Below are positions 8,814 to 17,449 of a stretch of DNA of 64,000 nt, piece by piece. Source of the DNA: Clostridia bacterium. GTDB lineage: Bacteria > Bacillota > Clostridia > Lutisporales > Lutisporaceae. A program made the position numbers and the translations under genes. Positions within the stretch are counted from its first letter, which is position 1, and each line of letters opens with the position of its first letter. The notes under the pieces are model-generated. The model did not search any database. It saw only the letters and a list, made by a program, of their open reading frames with translations, and was not told the DNA's origin. The stretch lies in assembly GCA_035628995.1 (NCBI GenBank), contig DASPIR010000023.1, positions 434,001 through 498,000 of the forward strand. The letters run 5' to 3'.

Positions 8814-10466
8814 TTATTCTACTGAGAGTATATAGTAGTACAGCGGCTGCCCGCCGAAGTGCAGCTCTATTTCGCAGTCCTTATAATACTCACCGATTTC
8901 TTCTGCCAGTTTCTGCGCTTCCTCTTCAGCCACATCATTGCCATAATATATCGATATCAATGATGAATCTTCATCAATCATTTCTTTTAGTATTTTTTTA
9001 CTTACTTCCAGAGTGTCTTTGCCTACGCCTTTTATTTTTCCTTCGACCATGCCAAGTATATTGCCTTCTTCTATGTTTATGCCATCATAGTTGGAATTCC
9101 TTACTGCGTAGGTTACAAGTCCAGACCGAACACTTGATATGGCTTTTTCAATCTTCTTGGTGTTTTCCTCAATACTCTTGTCATAGTCAAGTGCCATAAG
9201 TGCAGATATTCCCTGTGGAATGGTCTTTGTAGGAGCAACCACAACGTTTTTCTCTGCCAGGGACTTGGCTTGGTTGGCAGCAAGTATGATATTGCTATTG
9301 TTAGGGAATATGTATACCGTCTCTGCATTTACTTTATTCACACTGTTCAATATATCCTCAGTACTTGGGTTCATGGTTTGTCCACCCTCTATTATCTCAC
9401 TTGCTCCCAAGTCCTTGAATATGTCTGAAATCCCATCTCCCATTGCAACGGTTACTGCCCCATACTTTTCCTTAGTTTCAGGAGCTTCCTTGATTACTTC
9501 TCTTGAGGCTTTATATTCCTCTTCTTTAAACAGCAGCTCTCTGTGCTGCTCCCTCATATTATCAATCTTTATCTTTGAAAGCTCACCGTAGACTAGTGCC
9601 AGCTCCAACACCTTACCTGGGTTGTTGGTATGTATGTGCACCTTTAAGAGATTTTCATCCCCTGCTACTACCAATGAATCTCCAAGAGGTGCAACCTCGT
9701 CTCTATACGCTTCCAGATTGACATCTTTGCCTTTTATAAAGAACTCAGTGCAATATCCAAAATTTATTTCCTCTGCTTTAAATACCGGCCTTATTGCTTC
9801 GTAATCCTTCTGTTCTATTTCAGCAATCTGCTTCAATTCAAGCAGTTCGCCTGTTTTCAATGCATGATACATGCCTTCAAAAATATATATAAGTCCTTTT
9901 CCTCCTGCATCAACTACCCCTGCATTCTTTAGTACAGGAAGCAACTCAGGAGTTTTGTCCAGTACTTGGTTTGCCTTGCTTATGATTTCAGCCAAAAATA
10001 ATTCTGTATCCTTGAAATTGTCGGAAATCTTCACAGCATGCTCCGCAGTCTCTCGAATAACTGTGAGTATAGTACCCTCAGTGGGTTTCATTATTGCTTT
10101 GTAGGCAGTGTTGGAGCCTTCCATAAGTGCGTTTGCCAGAGCTTTTGAATCTACACTGCTTTGATTTTTTAAAGCCTTTGCAAAGCCTCTCCAAATCTGT
10201 GAAAGTATGACTCCGGAATTTCCCCTCGCGCCCATCAACGATCCGTTGGAAACAGCATCAGCTATCGTGTGGACTTCATTGTCCTTAGCTGTTTTAACTT
10301 CCCTTACAGCAGACTGCATTGTAAGAGACATATTCGTACCTGTATCACCATCAGGTACAGGAAATACATTTAAGGCATTTACAGGTCCTTTATTATTTTC
10401 CAGATTGTTTGCACCGGATATTATCATATTCTTAAGTTGCATACCATCAATATTTTGTGTTGACAA
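8814..10466 (-). CDS. DAK2-domain protein YloV / FakA-type kinase subunit
   Basis: A DAK2 fusion protein of the YloV/FakA family. FakA is the ATP-binding subunit that phosphorylates fatty acids presented by FakB (DegV family) proteins. Residues ~25-190 are the DhaL-like ATP domain, with [14 protein letters not shown] and [18 protein letters not shown]. The middle carries a long domain with [17 protein letters not shown]. The C-terminal third resembles DegV. I choose the TTG at 10466 (550 residues) because GGGAGG lies 8 nt ahead. The TTG at 10487 would lie upstream of that site. No fakB is seen nearby, so the substrate is inferred. Downstream of yloU, as in Bacillus. Confidence 0.88.
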   Translation of the reverse strand: MSTQNIDGMQLKNMIISGANNLENNKGPVNALNVFPVPDGDTGTNMSLTMQSAVREVKTAKDNEVHTIADAVSNGSLMGARGNSGVILSQIWRGFAKALKNQSSVDSKALANALMEGSNTAYKAIMKPTEGTILTVIRETAEHAVKISDNFKDTELFLAEIISKANQVLDKTPELLPVLKNAGVVDAGGKGLIYIFEGMYHALKTGELLELKQIAEIEQKDYEAIRPVFKAEEINFGYCTEFFIKGKDVNLEAYRDEVAPLGDSLVVAGDENLLKVHIHTNNPGKVLELALVYGELSKIKIDNMREQHRELLFKEEEYKASREVIKEAPETKEKYGAVTVAMGDGISDIFKDLGASEIIEGGQTMNPSTEDILNSVNKVNAETVYIFPNNSNIILAANQAKSLAEKNVVVAPTKTIPQGISALMALDYDKSIEENTKKIEKAISSVRSGLVTYAVRNSNYDGINIEEGNILGMVEGKIKGVGKDTLEVSKKILKEMIDEDSSLISIYYGNDVAEEEAQKLAEEIGEYYKDCEIELHFGGQPLYYYILSVE

Positions 10467-10487
10467 GATCTGAACCTCCCTATTCAA

Positions 10488-10611
10488 ATTCGAGCCGACG
10501 AATTTGCGCGCCGATTTTGGTCACGCCTGCGTGACAATTACCTTTACAAAATCGTGTGCATCCGCGGTCGGTTTATCATATTAAGCAGAGTATTCTGCGC
10601 GATATGATAAC
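10488..10611. repeat. Structured spacer with nested hairpins between yloU and yloV
   Basis: Two large imperfectly nested structures occupy the spacer. CGATTTTG (10512-10519) pairs with CAAAATCG (10547-10554) and encloses GTCACG/CGTGAC (10520-10525 / 10530-10535). TTATCATAT (10573-10581) pairs with ATATGATAA (10602-10610) and encloses GCAGA/TCTGC. Neither is followed by a T-run on the minus strand, so this looks like a palindromic repeat or mRNA processing element rather than a terminator. Confidence 0.55.
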
Positions 10612-10962
10612 CTATACTCTGACGCCCTGTACATTGATATTGACTTTCTTTACCTTAAGACCAGTCAGATTTTCCACAGTATATTTTACCTTACTGATTA
10701 TGTTATCTGCAACAGTTGATATTTTCGTACCAAATTCCACAACTATATATAAATCTATGCTTATTTCTTCACCTTCTGCAGCAACTTTCACGCCCTTAGC
10801 AAGGTTGTCTCTTTTCAGAAGCTCAACCAAACCGTCTTTTGCATTCTTACTGGCCATTCCGACCAATCCGTAGCATTCAGTAGTTGCAAGTCCCGAAATG
10901 CTAGCCAAAACATCTTCCGATATATTGATCTCACCATACTGAGTTCTGTATTTGGCAGACAT
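10612..10962 (-). CDS. yloU: Asp23/Gls24 family envelope-stress protein YloU
   Basis: A 116-residue Asp23/Gls24 (DUF322) family protein. Typical features are YGEINISEDVLASISGLATTECYGLVGM at the N-terminus and a C-terminal region of predicted alternating strand and helix (SIDLYIVVEFGTKI, KVKKVNINVQGVRV). Some family members are membrane-associated or linked to cell-envelope stress. Its biochemical role is not established. The ATG has GGGAGGAG about 6 nt upstream. It precedes the DAK2 gene in the order conserved across Firmicutes. A copy of the two-hairpin repeat lies in its 5' region. Confidence 0.92.
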   Translation of the reverse strand: MSAKYRTQYGEINISEDVLASISGLATTECYGLVGMASKNAKDGLVELLKRDNLAKGVKVAAEGEEISIDLYIVVEFGTKISTVADNIISKVKYTVENLTGLKVKKVNINVQGVRV

Positions 10963-10984
10963 GCGATCTCCTCCCGCTTTTTAT

Positions 10985-11083
10985 TTATAACGCACAGGAA
11001 AGTATAGATTTCATTAATTTACCACTTTCCGTAAGTGCATTTTATAAAAGGCTCCCTTAATTTATTATTTGAAGCCTTTTATA
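10985..11083. repeat. Two-hairpin intergenic repeat, copy 2
   Basis: Closely similar to 58-164. First hairpin GGAAAGT (10997-11003) / ACTTTCC (11024-11030), extended by GCAC/GTGC flanks. Second hairpin TATAAAAGGCT (11043-11053) / AGCCTTTTATA (11073-11083). It lies in the leader of yloU on the minus strand. The remainder of the gene-free stretch to 11400 shows no coding frame; the rpmB promoter follows at 11401. Confidence 0.7.
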
Positions 11084-11400
11084 TATTTTATATTATATGT
11101 TTATATAGTTCAACAAATAATATAATAAACATTAGATATCCATACGTTTTGCGAAAAAAAACATGTGCTTTTCATTAAGATTTCACAGTATAATCAATGT
11201 ATATACATTGATGCTTTCAATATAGTAAATAATACTATAAATTAGGTAGTAAAGTAAAGTACTAAAGGACTTGTCCGAATATGATTCATACTTTGAATTT
11301 AAAATATAAAATGGTTTTCACAAAATGTATGGTTGCCATTTATATAACATTATGTTAAAATATTATTGTTTTTATGAAATTAAAAATACTATAAAAATGC

Positions 11401-11430
11401 TTGAAAATAAATGACAGAACGAATTATACT
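11401..11430 (+). promoter_or_regulatory. Sigma-A type promoter of rpmB
   Basis: TTGAAA (11401-11406) and TATACT (11425-11430) are separated by 18 nt. The predicted transcript starts about 45 nt before the rpmB start codon. Confidence 0.7.
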
Positions 11431-11485
11431 AAGGTTAAATTTGTCATGTGTAATTTGAGGCTCATTTCCGAAGGAGGTGTATTTC

Positions 11486-11677
11486 ATGGCAAGGCATTGC
11501 GAAGTTTGCGAAAAAGGTATGATTACTGGAAACAAGGTAAGTCACTCTAACAGACATACTCGTAGAATCTGGCTGCCGAACATCAGGACTGTGAGAGCTA
11601 TTGTAAACGGCACTCCACAGAAATTGCATGTATGCACTAGGTGCTTAAGATCAGGTAAAGTACAGAGAGCGGTGTAA
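11486..11677 (+). CDS. rpmB: 50S ribosomal protein L28
   Basis: Large-subunit ribosomal protein of 63 residues, the usual size. It starts MARHCEVCEKG and keeps two CxxC pairs (CEVC and CTRC), so it is the zinc-ribbon (C+) form. NKVSHSNRHTRRIWLPN is the conserved core. The frame is open three codons further, but AAGGAGGTG lies 6 nt before the ATG at 11486. It is transcribed alone, opposite to its neighbours, as rpmB is in Bacillus between yloS and yloU. Confidence 0.98.
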   Translation: MARHCEVCEKGMITGNKVSHSNRHTRRIWLPNIRTVRAIVNGTPQKLHVCTRCLRSGKVQRAV

Positions 11678-11680
11678 TTA

Positions 11681-11702
11681 AAGGCGCGGAAACGCGCTTT
11701 TT
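11681..11702 (+). terminator. rpmB terminator
   Basis: GCGCG-GAAA-CGCGC hairpin (11684-11697) followed by five T, starting 7 nt after the rpmB stop. Confidence 0.85.
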
Positions 11703-11714
11703 ATCTTTTTTGTA

Positions 11715-11867
11715 TTACCATCTAATGAGAAACGCTCCAATGCATATTAGGCATATTGCCGAAAACATCACCCATCCAATTGTTGGGACCATAACAGCAA
11801 AGAGTATTCCCAAGCCTATGCAGAAAGCTAAAAATCCAATCAGTCTTTTCTTTCTCAAAAAACTCAT
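11715..11867 (-). CDS. Small hydrophobic membrane protein (50 aa)
   Basis: An unannotated-type small gene read directly from the sequence. It begins MSFLRKKRLIGF and ends CIGAFLIRW. After a basic N-terminus come two hydrophobic stretches (residues ~10-28 and ~33-48), fitting a small two-helix membrane protein. Its ATG is preceded by GGGAGG with 7-nt spacing, which supports real translation. It follows a second small membrane-protein gene by 22 nt, so the pair probably forms an operon. Function unknown. In Bacillus the corresponding gap between yloS and rpmB holds spoVM, but this sequence does not resemble SpoVM. Confidence 0.7.
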   Translation of the reverse strand: MSFLRKKRLIGFLAFCIGLGILFAVMVPTIGWVMFSAICLICIGAFLIRW

Positions 11868-11889
11868 AAAGCAACCTCCCCCCTATATG

Positions 11890-12045
11890 CTATATAAAGA
11901 AACAGTTGTACAGCAGGTATCCAATCATTGCGATAGCTGCCACAACTACAAAATACCATAGGAACATAGGTATGAACCTGGAAATCAGGAAAACAGAAAG
12001 AATGATACATAAGCAGCCAGCATATCTCTTATAAGTATATCTCAT
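11890..12045 (-). CDS. Small membrane protein (51 aa)
   Basis: Encodes a 51-residue peptide starting MRYTYKRYAGCLCIILS. One hydrophobic helix spans about residues 10-26 and a second about 28-50. The start is one of two adjacent ATGs (12048 or 12045). I prefer 12045, which lies 7 nt from the AGGGGGA ribosome binding site. It is the upstream member of a two-gene unit with 11715-11867. No known family is recognised. The coding case rests on the ribosome binding site, the uninterrupted hydrophobic frame and the tandem arrangement. Confidence 0.62.
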   Translation of the reverse strand: MRYTYKRYAGCLCIILSVFLISRFIPMFLWYFVVVAAIAMIGYLLYNCFFI

Positions 12046-12174
12046 CATTAATCCCCCTAGCTTTGCTTTCGCAAAACATACATTAATCAGCCCAAAAACG
12101 AATAAAACCCTACACTATATAATACTAATGTAGAGTCATAATTGACACAGAAATATATATATTTTTGCTTATAT

Positions 12175-12278
12175 GTCATCCTGAACAAAGTGAAGGATCT
12201 TCGACCCTTGTGGAATACTTGAGAGCTCTTGATGGGTCATCCTCACAGGTATAAGATTCTTCGTAAACTCAGAATGAC
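12175..12278. repeat. Imperfect inverted repeat (GTCATCCTGA...TCAGAATGAC)
   Basis: Left arm 12175-12201 and right arm 12253-12278 match as an imperfect inverted repeat with the consensus GTCATYCTGA...GAAGRATCTT. The interior is unrelated. From memory, similar GTCATTCTGAGCG...GAAGAATCT elements recur in intergenic regions of many Firmicutes. Not checked here. No transposase is present. The rest of 12046-12337 shows no gene. Confidence 0.6.
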
Positions 12279-12337
12279 TCAGGCGTAGCGCTGACGCTAT
12301 TTTCTTATCATTCACGGAAAGATAACTGGTAACTAAT

Positions 12338-12970
12338 CTAATCTTCAGACTTGATGACTAATAAATACCCCTTCTTTATGCTTACCTCCACTGTATTGTC
12401 TTCGAAGTAGTTGCTCACTCCATATGGATCACCCAGCTCCATTTCCGCATCCTTCAACTCATAATGGGCTCCTCTTGTGCATATACCCTCTACTTTTTCA
12501 GTAAAAGGTATAAGAGAGAAAAAGTCTCCTTTTTTGCCCTCTAAGGAAATCGAATCCCTTATCATGTTTATATGGTTTTTATTATCCATCATGCTGATTG
12601 GGATGTTTCTTTCGATGCCAAGCTTTAAGAGGGAAATATTCGCTATCATATGGTCAATCCTACTCCCGGTCGCTCCCAAAAGAACTATTTCTGTTGAGAA
12701 AGTAAGAGCAAATTCTACACATAAATGGGTATCTGTCTTATCCTTGTCCTGTGGGAACTGTATAACCTCTACTCCCTTTTTTTTATAATATTCAATATAC
12801 TGGGCTGCGGAGGAATCCATATCTCCCATTATTACGTCAGGAGTAAGCTTCATATTTATTGCATGCCTTGTACCGCCATCTGCGCAGATAATACGATCCG
12901 CAGACTGCACAATATCATGACAGAAGTTGTAATCGTATATTTCACCACTGCTTATGATAACAGTCTTCAT
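12338..12970 (-). CDS. thiN: Thiamine pyrophosphokinase
   Basis: Converts thiamine + ATP to thiamine diphosphate + AMP (Bacillus YloS/ThiN family). The 210 residues show IICADGGTRHAINMKLTPDVIMGDMDS near 31-53, FPQDKDKTDTHLCVEFAL near 75-92 and LLGATGSRIDHMIANISLL near 97-115. These are the family's diphosphate/metal and substrate motifs. The ATG at 12970 lies 2 nt after the rpe stop, so it is probably translated by coupling. It is the last gene of the yicC-to-thiN block. No clear terminator follows, only an intergenic repeat. Confidence 0.95.
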   Translation of the reverse strand: MKTVIISSGEIYDYNFCHDIVQSADRIICADGGTRHAINMKLTPDVIMGDMDSSAAQYIEYYKKKGVEVIQFPQDKDKTDTHLCVEFALTFSTEIVLLGATGSRIDHMIANISLLKLGIERNIPISMMDNKNHINMIRDSISLEGKKGDFFSLIPFTEKVEGICTRGAHYELKDAEMELGDPYGVSNYFEDNTVEVSIKKGYLLVIKSED

Positions 12971-12972
12971 GT

Positions 12973-13629
12973 TTATCTACTGCCTGCTTCCTTCATCATT
13001 TTTATCGCTGCAGGTATATCCTTGGAATTGAAAACTGCTGACCCCGCGACTATTACATTCGCTCCGCTCTCCACAACCCTGCCAACATTGTCCTGACCTA
13101 CTCCTCCATCAACCTGCAAATCAACCTTAAGTCCTTTGCTATCTATGAGATTTCTTACTCTTGAAATCTTCTCGTAAGAAGAATTTATGAATTTTTGCCC
13201 TCCAAAGCCGGGATTTACGCTCATAATTAAAACCATATCCAAATCGTCAAGCACGTACTCCAAAGCATTGATAGGTGTGGCTGGATTAAATGCAACTCCT
13301 GCTTTTTTACCCTCACCCTTTATCATTTGTATCAGTCTATGAAGATGATTGGTTGCTTCTGCATGCACCGTTATGATATCAGCACCACTGGCTGCAAAAT
13401 CCTTGATATAAAGCTCAGGGTTCTCTATCATCAAATGTACATCAAATATAAGGCGGCTCTTAGTCCTTAGGCTTTTAACCACAGCCGGGCCAATAGTAAT
13501 ATTCGGAACAAAATGCCCGTCCATAACATCCACATGAAGCCAATCAGCCCCTGCTTCCTCAACTATCCCAACATCTCTCTCCAGGTTCGCAAAGTCTGCT
13601 GCCAGAATGGATGGTGCTAGCTTAATCAT
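12973..13629 (-). CDS. rpe: Ribulose-phosphate 3-epimerase
   Basis: Interconverts ribulose 5-phosphate and xylulose 5-phosphate in the pentose phosphate pathway. It is a 218-residue TIM barrel of typical length. N-terminal [17 protein letters not shown], metal site region [29 protein letters not shown], then [11 protein letters not shown] near residue 140 and the phosphate-binding end VDGGVG...[11 protein letters not shown]. The ATG follows CAGGAGGT and is one base after the rsgA stop. This is the fixed rsgA-rpe-thiN order of Firmicutes. Confidence 0.97.
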   Translation of the reverse strand: MIKLAPSILAADFANLERDVGIVEEAGADWLHVDVMDGHFVPNITIGPAVVKSLRTKSRLIFDVHLMIENPELYIKDFAASGADIITVHAEATNHLHRLIQMIKGEGKKAGVAFNPATPINALEYVLDDLDMVLIMSVNPGFGGQKFINSSYEKISRVRNLIDSKGLKVDLQVDGGVGQDNVGRVVESGANVIVAGSAVFNSKDIPAAIKMMKEAGSR

Positions 13630-14502
13630 TTAATACCTCCTGATCTTCTTCAATTCATTTAATAGCGATATATAGAAATCATATCTAATTTTATTTATTC
13701 TGCCTTCCTCTACTGCATCCTTTACCCCGCATCGAGGCTCTTTATCATGTACGCAGTTAAGAAAATAGCAATTCTTGAAATCCTCAAATTCGGGGAAGCA
13801 GCCTTCCAGCTTAGAAAGCTCCAATTCACCTATTTCGAAAGAAGTGAAGCCCGGAGTATCTGCTACCATACCTCCCTTTTCAAGCTTAATAAGCTCCGCA
13901 TGTCTGGTGGTATGTGTGCCCCTGTCAATCTTCTTGCTCAAATCACCGGTCTTAAGCGCCAGCCCTGGTTGTATACTGTTTAAGAGTGATGACTTACCAG
14001 CTCCGGATGGGCCTGCAAAAACCGAAATCTTATCCTTAAGCATTTCTTCCAGCTGCTCTATTCCTGTACCTGTTTTAACACTTGTTGTGATTACCTTATA
14101 TGGAACGCTTTCCAGCATTTTTACTACTTCCAGATAGTTCTTTTCTTCATCCATGTCAATTTTATTAATGCATACCACAAGATTCAGCTTCTTATATTCT
14201 GAGTATACGAGAAACTTCTGCATAAGCGTCATGTTGATATCCGGCTTTTTAGCTGCAAATACAATAATCACCTGATCAATATTGGCAACTGTAGGTCTTA
14301 TTAGCTGATTTTTCCTCTCAGAAATACCAAGTATATAGCCTTGAAGACTGTTAGGGTCACCCTCAATCTCAACATGGTCTCCTATTAGTGGTGTTATTTT
14401 CTCATTTCTGAATCTACCTCTGGCACGGCACTCATATATTCCATCGACTGTATCTACATAGTAGAAGCCTCCGATGCCTTTTATTATAACACCCTTCTGC
14501 AT
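13630..14502 (-). CDS. rsgA: Ribosome small subunit-dependent GTPase RsgA
   Basis: A circularly permuted GTPase that helps late 30S maturation (Bacillus CpgA/YloQ). The 290-residue order fits: N-terminal OB fold to ~65, G4 motif NKID near 116, P-loop GPSGAGKSSLLNSI near 157-170, G3-like DTPG near 205, and a C-terminal zinc-binding region with a Cys/His cluster (CYFLNCVHDKEPRCGVKDA near 245-262). It lies between prkC and rpe. In Bacillus CpgA is a PrkC phosphorylation target, so the neighbourhood suggests linked control here too, by inference. Confidence 0.96.
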   Translation of the reverse strand: MQKGVIIKGIGGFYYVDTVDGIYECRARGRFRNEKITPLIGDHVEIEGDPNSLQGYILGISERKNQLIRPTVANIDQVIIVFAAKKPDINMTLMQKFLVYSEYKKLNLVVCINKIDMDEEKNYLEVVKMLESVPYKVITTSVKTGTGIEQLEEMLKDKISVFAGPSGAGKSSLLNSIQPGLALKTGDLSKKIDRGTHTTRHAELIKLEKGGMVADTPGFTSFEIGELELSKLEGCFPEFEDFKNCYFLNCVHDKEPRCGVKDAVEEGRINKIRYDFYISLLNELKKIRRY

Positions 14503-14528
14503 GTTTTCCCTACTTTCAATCGTATTCT

Positions 14529-16502
14529 TTAGAAGCTGTGAGCCTTACTTTTATACAGGCTGTCATTAATATAAATCTCAAAAGTGACTTCACCCTCTCC
14601 ACTTATCGGAATCTCCAGCTGTTTTTCGGAGGATTTGTGAATACTCTCATATATTCTGCTGCTTATTTCGTTCTGCACCTTATAAACAGTAACCTTCATG
14701 CTTTCAAGATTCTGCGGCAGAGGAAATATAAGCTTTGTATTAGTTCCGCTCGTCTCCTGCTTTAGGCTGTTCACTACAAAATCCACAACACTTTTTCTAG
14801 TAACATCGCTGCCGGGCTTTATACTCTGTTCCAATACCGCGTCTGCAGGATATTCACTGCTGCTTCCAGGAGTAATATTTCCTAAAATAAGATCTTTAAC
14901 AATAAGATCAGTCTTAACCTCTTCAATTCCTAGTCCAACGTAAGTTGGCATTACAAATTTCTCAGGTCCTATGCTTATTGCATATTCTATTGTTGTGCCC
15001 TCTTCCACGCTGATGCCTGCTGCTATACTCTGTCTTATAACAAACCCGTTGGGGTATTCGTCGTATTCCTGTTCAAATTTGCCTTCTGCAAGACCTTCCC
15101 CTTCCAGTATCATTTTAACTTTATCATAGCTTTCGCCTACTAAATTGGGTACGACAACCTTTCTGGGACCTTTACTCACAACGACCCTTACAGGGTTGGT
15201 TATTTTGTTCTTTTCGTTGGGTTTAGGATTCTGACTGATTATTTTGCCTTCAGCGATCTCCTTGTTGAATACCCGCTCAGTTACTTCAAGTATAAGGGTT
15301 GAAGCTCCAAGCTTCTCCTTTGCTTCATTCTCATTTATGCCAATAAGATCAGGCACTTCCACTTCCTTTACGGCAAAGAGACTATTTACAAACAGTACTC
15401 CTCCGCCTACCAGCAAGGCTAGCAGCAGTCCACCGACAATAGCCGCTATTAGAAATCCTATATTTCTCTTTTTCTTTTTGACAGGGTTTTCACTGCCTCC
15501 CTGGATTGTGGGTATTGCATCTACAGAATAATCATCAATAACCAGCTTTCCCTCTTTAACTTCTGCCCTGCTGCTTGCTTCTTCCTGTGTCTCAGATGCA
15601 ACATCCATGTCTATAATCTTTATAGGTTCAAGCACCCTGGTATTCTCATCAGTAAACTTGTTTTTCTTCACAAAATCCCCATTGGGCATAACCAGAGATT
15701 GTCTCAGATCATTAATAATTTCTGAAGCACTATTGTACCTCCTGGAAACTTCTTTTTCCATACACTTTAATATTATAGCCTCTATGGCTCTTGGTATTCT
15801 TGAGTTGATTTTCGAAGGAGGCAAAGGCTCCTCCTGTATATGCTTCAATGCGACAGCAATAGGAGAATCACCTTCAAAGGGCAATCTCCCGGTAAGCATT
15901 TCATACATTACAACTCCAAGGGAATATATATCTGACTTTTCATCGGTATAGCCGCCCCTTGCCTGTTCAGGTGCAAAATAGTGCACAGAGCCGATTACAT
16001 TGCCGGTATTTGTTATTGTACTTGAAGACACAGCTCTGGCAATACCAAAATCCGTCACTTTTACCGAGTTATCTTCTCTTATTAATATATTGTGAGATTT
16101 TATATCCCTATGCACTATATGATTTTTATGAGCATGGTCCAATGCATAGCATATCTGAATTGCAATATTTGTAGCATATTCAACGCCTAGAGTTCCCTTG
16201 CTCTTGATAAGCTCTTTAAGGGTCTGCCCTTTGATGTACTCCATGACTATATAGTAGTTGCTGTTTTCAGTTCCTACATCATATATTCCTACTATGTTCG
16301 GATGAGAAAGACTGGCTGCTGATTGAGCCTCTCTTCTGAATTTCTTAACGAACTCCTCATCCTCTGTAAACTCTGACCTCAGTACTTTTATCGCCACAAA
16401 TCTATTCAACAGCCTGCATTTGGCCTTATATACCAATGCCATTCCGCCGCCACCGATTTTTTCCATTACTTCATATCTATCTCCCAATACTCTACCTACC
16501 AT
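14529..16502 (-). CDS. prkC: Stk1/PrkC family PASTA Ser/Thr protein kinase
   Basis: A membrane receptor kinase that senses peptidoglycan or lipid II fragments through extracellular PASTA domains. The kinase domain (~10-270) has GGGGMALVYKA, the catalytic HRDIKSHNIL and DFGIARA. A basic stretch precedes one transmembrane helix (~340-362). Three PASTA repeats follow, starting VPDLIG, VPNLVG and MPTYVG. A C-terminal extension of about 75 residues, predicted strand-rich, comes after them. I take the ATG at 16502 after AAGGAGGTG (657 residues), not the longer frame. It overlaps the end of the phosphatase gene by 11 nt, the standard stp-prkC coupling. Confidence 0.96.
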   Translation of the reverse strand: MVGRVLGDRYEVMEKIGGGGMALVYKAKCRLLNRFVAIKVLRSEFTEDEEFVKKFRREAQSAASLSHPNIVGIYDVGTENSNYYIVMEYIKGQTLKELIKSKGTLGVEYATNIAIQICYALDHAHKNHIVHRDIKSHNILIREDNSVKVTDFGIARAVSSSTITNTGNVIGSVHYFAPEQARGGYTDEKSDIYSLGVVMYEMLTGRLPFEGDSPIAVALKHIQEEPLPPSKINSRIPRAIEAIILKCMEKEVSRRYNSASEIINDLRQSLVMPNGDFVKKNKFTDENTRVLEPIKIIDMDVASETQEEASSRAEVKEGKLVIDDYSVDAIPTIQGGSENPVKKKKRNIGFLIAAIVGGLLLALLVGGGVLFVNSLFAVKEVEVPDLIGINENEAKEKLGASTLILEVTERVFNKEIAEGKIISQNPKPNEKNKITNPVRVVVSKGPRKVVVPNLVGESYDKVKMILEGEGLAEGKFEQEYDEYPNGFVIRQSIAAGISVEEGTTIEYAISIGPEKFVMPTYVGLGIEEVKTDLIVKDLILGNITPGSSSEYPADAVLEQSIKPGSDVTRKSVVDFVVNSLKQETSGTNTKLIFPLPQNLESMKVTVYKVQNEISSRIYESIHKSSEKQLEIPISGEGEVTFEIYINDSLYKSKAHSF

Positions 16503-17259
16503 AATAGTCACCTCCTTTACACATCTGGATAACCACTGCTGTAATATTGTCAAAACCGCCGCTTTCCTTAGCTTTGCTGACTAGAAGCTCGCAGGCTTCA
16601 TTCAAATCAGAGGCGTTCGCTATTGCATTAACCATTTCCTCTTCATGCACCGCATTTGACAACCCATCAGTACAAATTAAAATAAAATCCCCATCCTGCA
16701 TGTCGCACTGGCTTATATCAGGCTCCAGGGTGTATTCCGTTCCCAGTGCCCTTGTAATGACATTCTTCTGTGGGTGATTGTTCGCTTCCTCAGGCTTTAT
16801 AGTGCCCGCTTTAATAAGCTCCGCAACTAGTGAATGGTCCTCCGTAAGCCTTGATATAACCTTCTCTCTAATAAGATACACCCTGCTGTCTCCTACATGT
16901 CCAATATAGAGTCTGCGGTCTTTCGCAAGCACCATTGACAGTGTAGTACCCATACCCAGGCAGTTGCTTCTAACTATTGAAGTCTTGTAGACCTTATCAT
17001 TGGCATGCAATATTGCATTCCTTATCAAGTCTTGGATTTCTCTATCGCCAAGCTTAAGCGTTTCAATACTATTTTTTATAAAAGCGGCTATTTCCTGCAC
17101 CGCCATGGAACTGGCAACTTCTCCGGCATTATGGCCGCCCATGCCATCAGCAACAATATGCAAATATGAATTTTCGATACCTTGAAGCTTCTCACACAAA
17201 AAGCTGTCCTCATTTATCTTTCTAACCAGACCTATGTCTGTCTTGCCGACTGACCTCAT
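16492..17259 (-). CDS. stp: Stp1/PrpC family PP2C protein phosphatase
   Basis: A metal-dependent PP2C-type phosphatase that reverses PrkC phosphorylation. The 255 residues begin MRSVGKTDIGLVRKINEDS, with the metal-binding Asp of NED. Then come HIVADGMGGHNAGEVAS near 40-55, LYIGHVGDSRVYLI near 115-128, ILICTDGLSNAV near 180-191, and GGFDNITAVVI at the end. All conserved PP2C motifs are present. The ATG at 17259 follows AGAGGTG with 5-nt spacing. The longer upstream frame lacks family similarity. It overlaps prkC by 11 nt. Confidence 0.96.
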   Translation of the reverse strand: MRSVGKTDIGLVRKINEDSFLCEKLQGIENSYLHIVADGMGGHNAGEVASSMAVQEIAAFIKNSIETLKLGDREIQDLIRNAILHANDKVYKTSIVRSNCLGMGTTLSMVLAKDRRLYIGHVGDSRVYLIREKVISRLTEDHSLVAELIKAGTIKPEEANNHPQKNVITRALGTEYTLEPDISQCDMQDGDFILICTDGLSNAVHEEEMVNAIANASDLNEACELLVSKAKESGGFDNITAVVIQMCKGGDYYGR

Positions 17260-17351
17260 CAAATCACCTCTAAATATATACTTCAAAAGCATATCATTCT
17301 GCAAAATATTTCGACATAATATGAAAAAACCCTCTAAGAAATTTTATATTT

Positions 17352-17380
17352 GTTTCGCGTTTCGGGTTTCGCGTTACGCG
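17352..17380. repeat. Heptamer tandem repeat (GTTTCGC/GTTTCGG)
   Basis: Four consecutive 7-base units, GTTTCGC GTTTCGG GTTTCGC GTTACGC, lie in the stp-rlmN spacer. They are related to the octamer tract at 1521 and the GGTTCGG heptamers at 22052. Confidence 0.65.
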
Positions 17381-17404
17381 ATTTAAGAAAATTCTTCGAA
17401 GCAT

Positions 17405-17432
17405 GTACGGGCGAACAGTGTTCGCCCCTACC
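17405..17432. repeat. GTACGGGCGA palindromic repeat, copy A
   Basis: GTACGGGCGAACAGTGTTCG continues to CCCCTACC. The core GGGCGAACA/TGTTCGCCC is a perfect palindrome around a single G. The second copy is at 39597-39625 and has different inner arms that still pair perfectly. Confidence 0.7.
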
Positions 17433-17449
17433 TTATTCATATCTCATAT

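Noticed and set aside
10985-11040. c-di-GMP riboswitch upstream of yloU
   Set aside because: The ACGCACAGG string is reminiscent, but the rest of the aptamer core is missing and the sequence matches the dispersed repeat instead.
11678-12337. A spoVM homologue between rpmB and thiN
   Set aside because: No frame resembling the SpoVM sequence was found on either strand. Only the two unrelated small membrane genes are supported.
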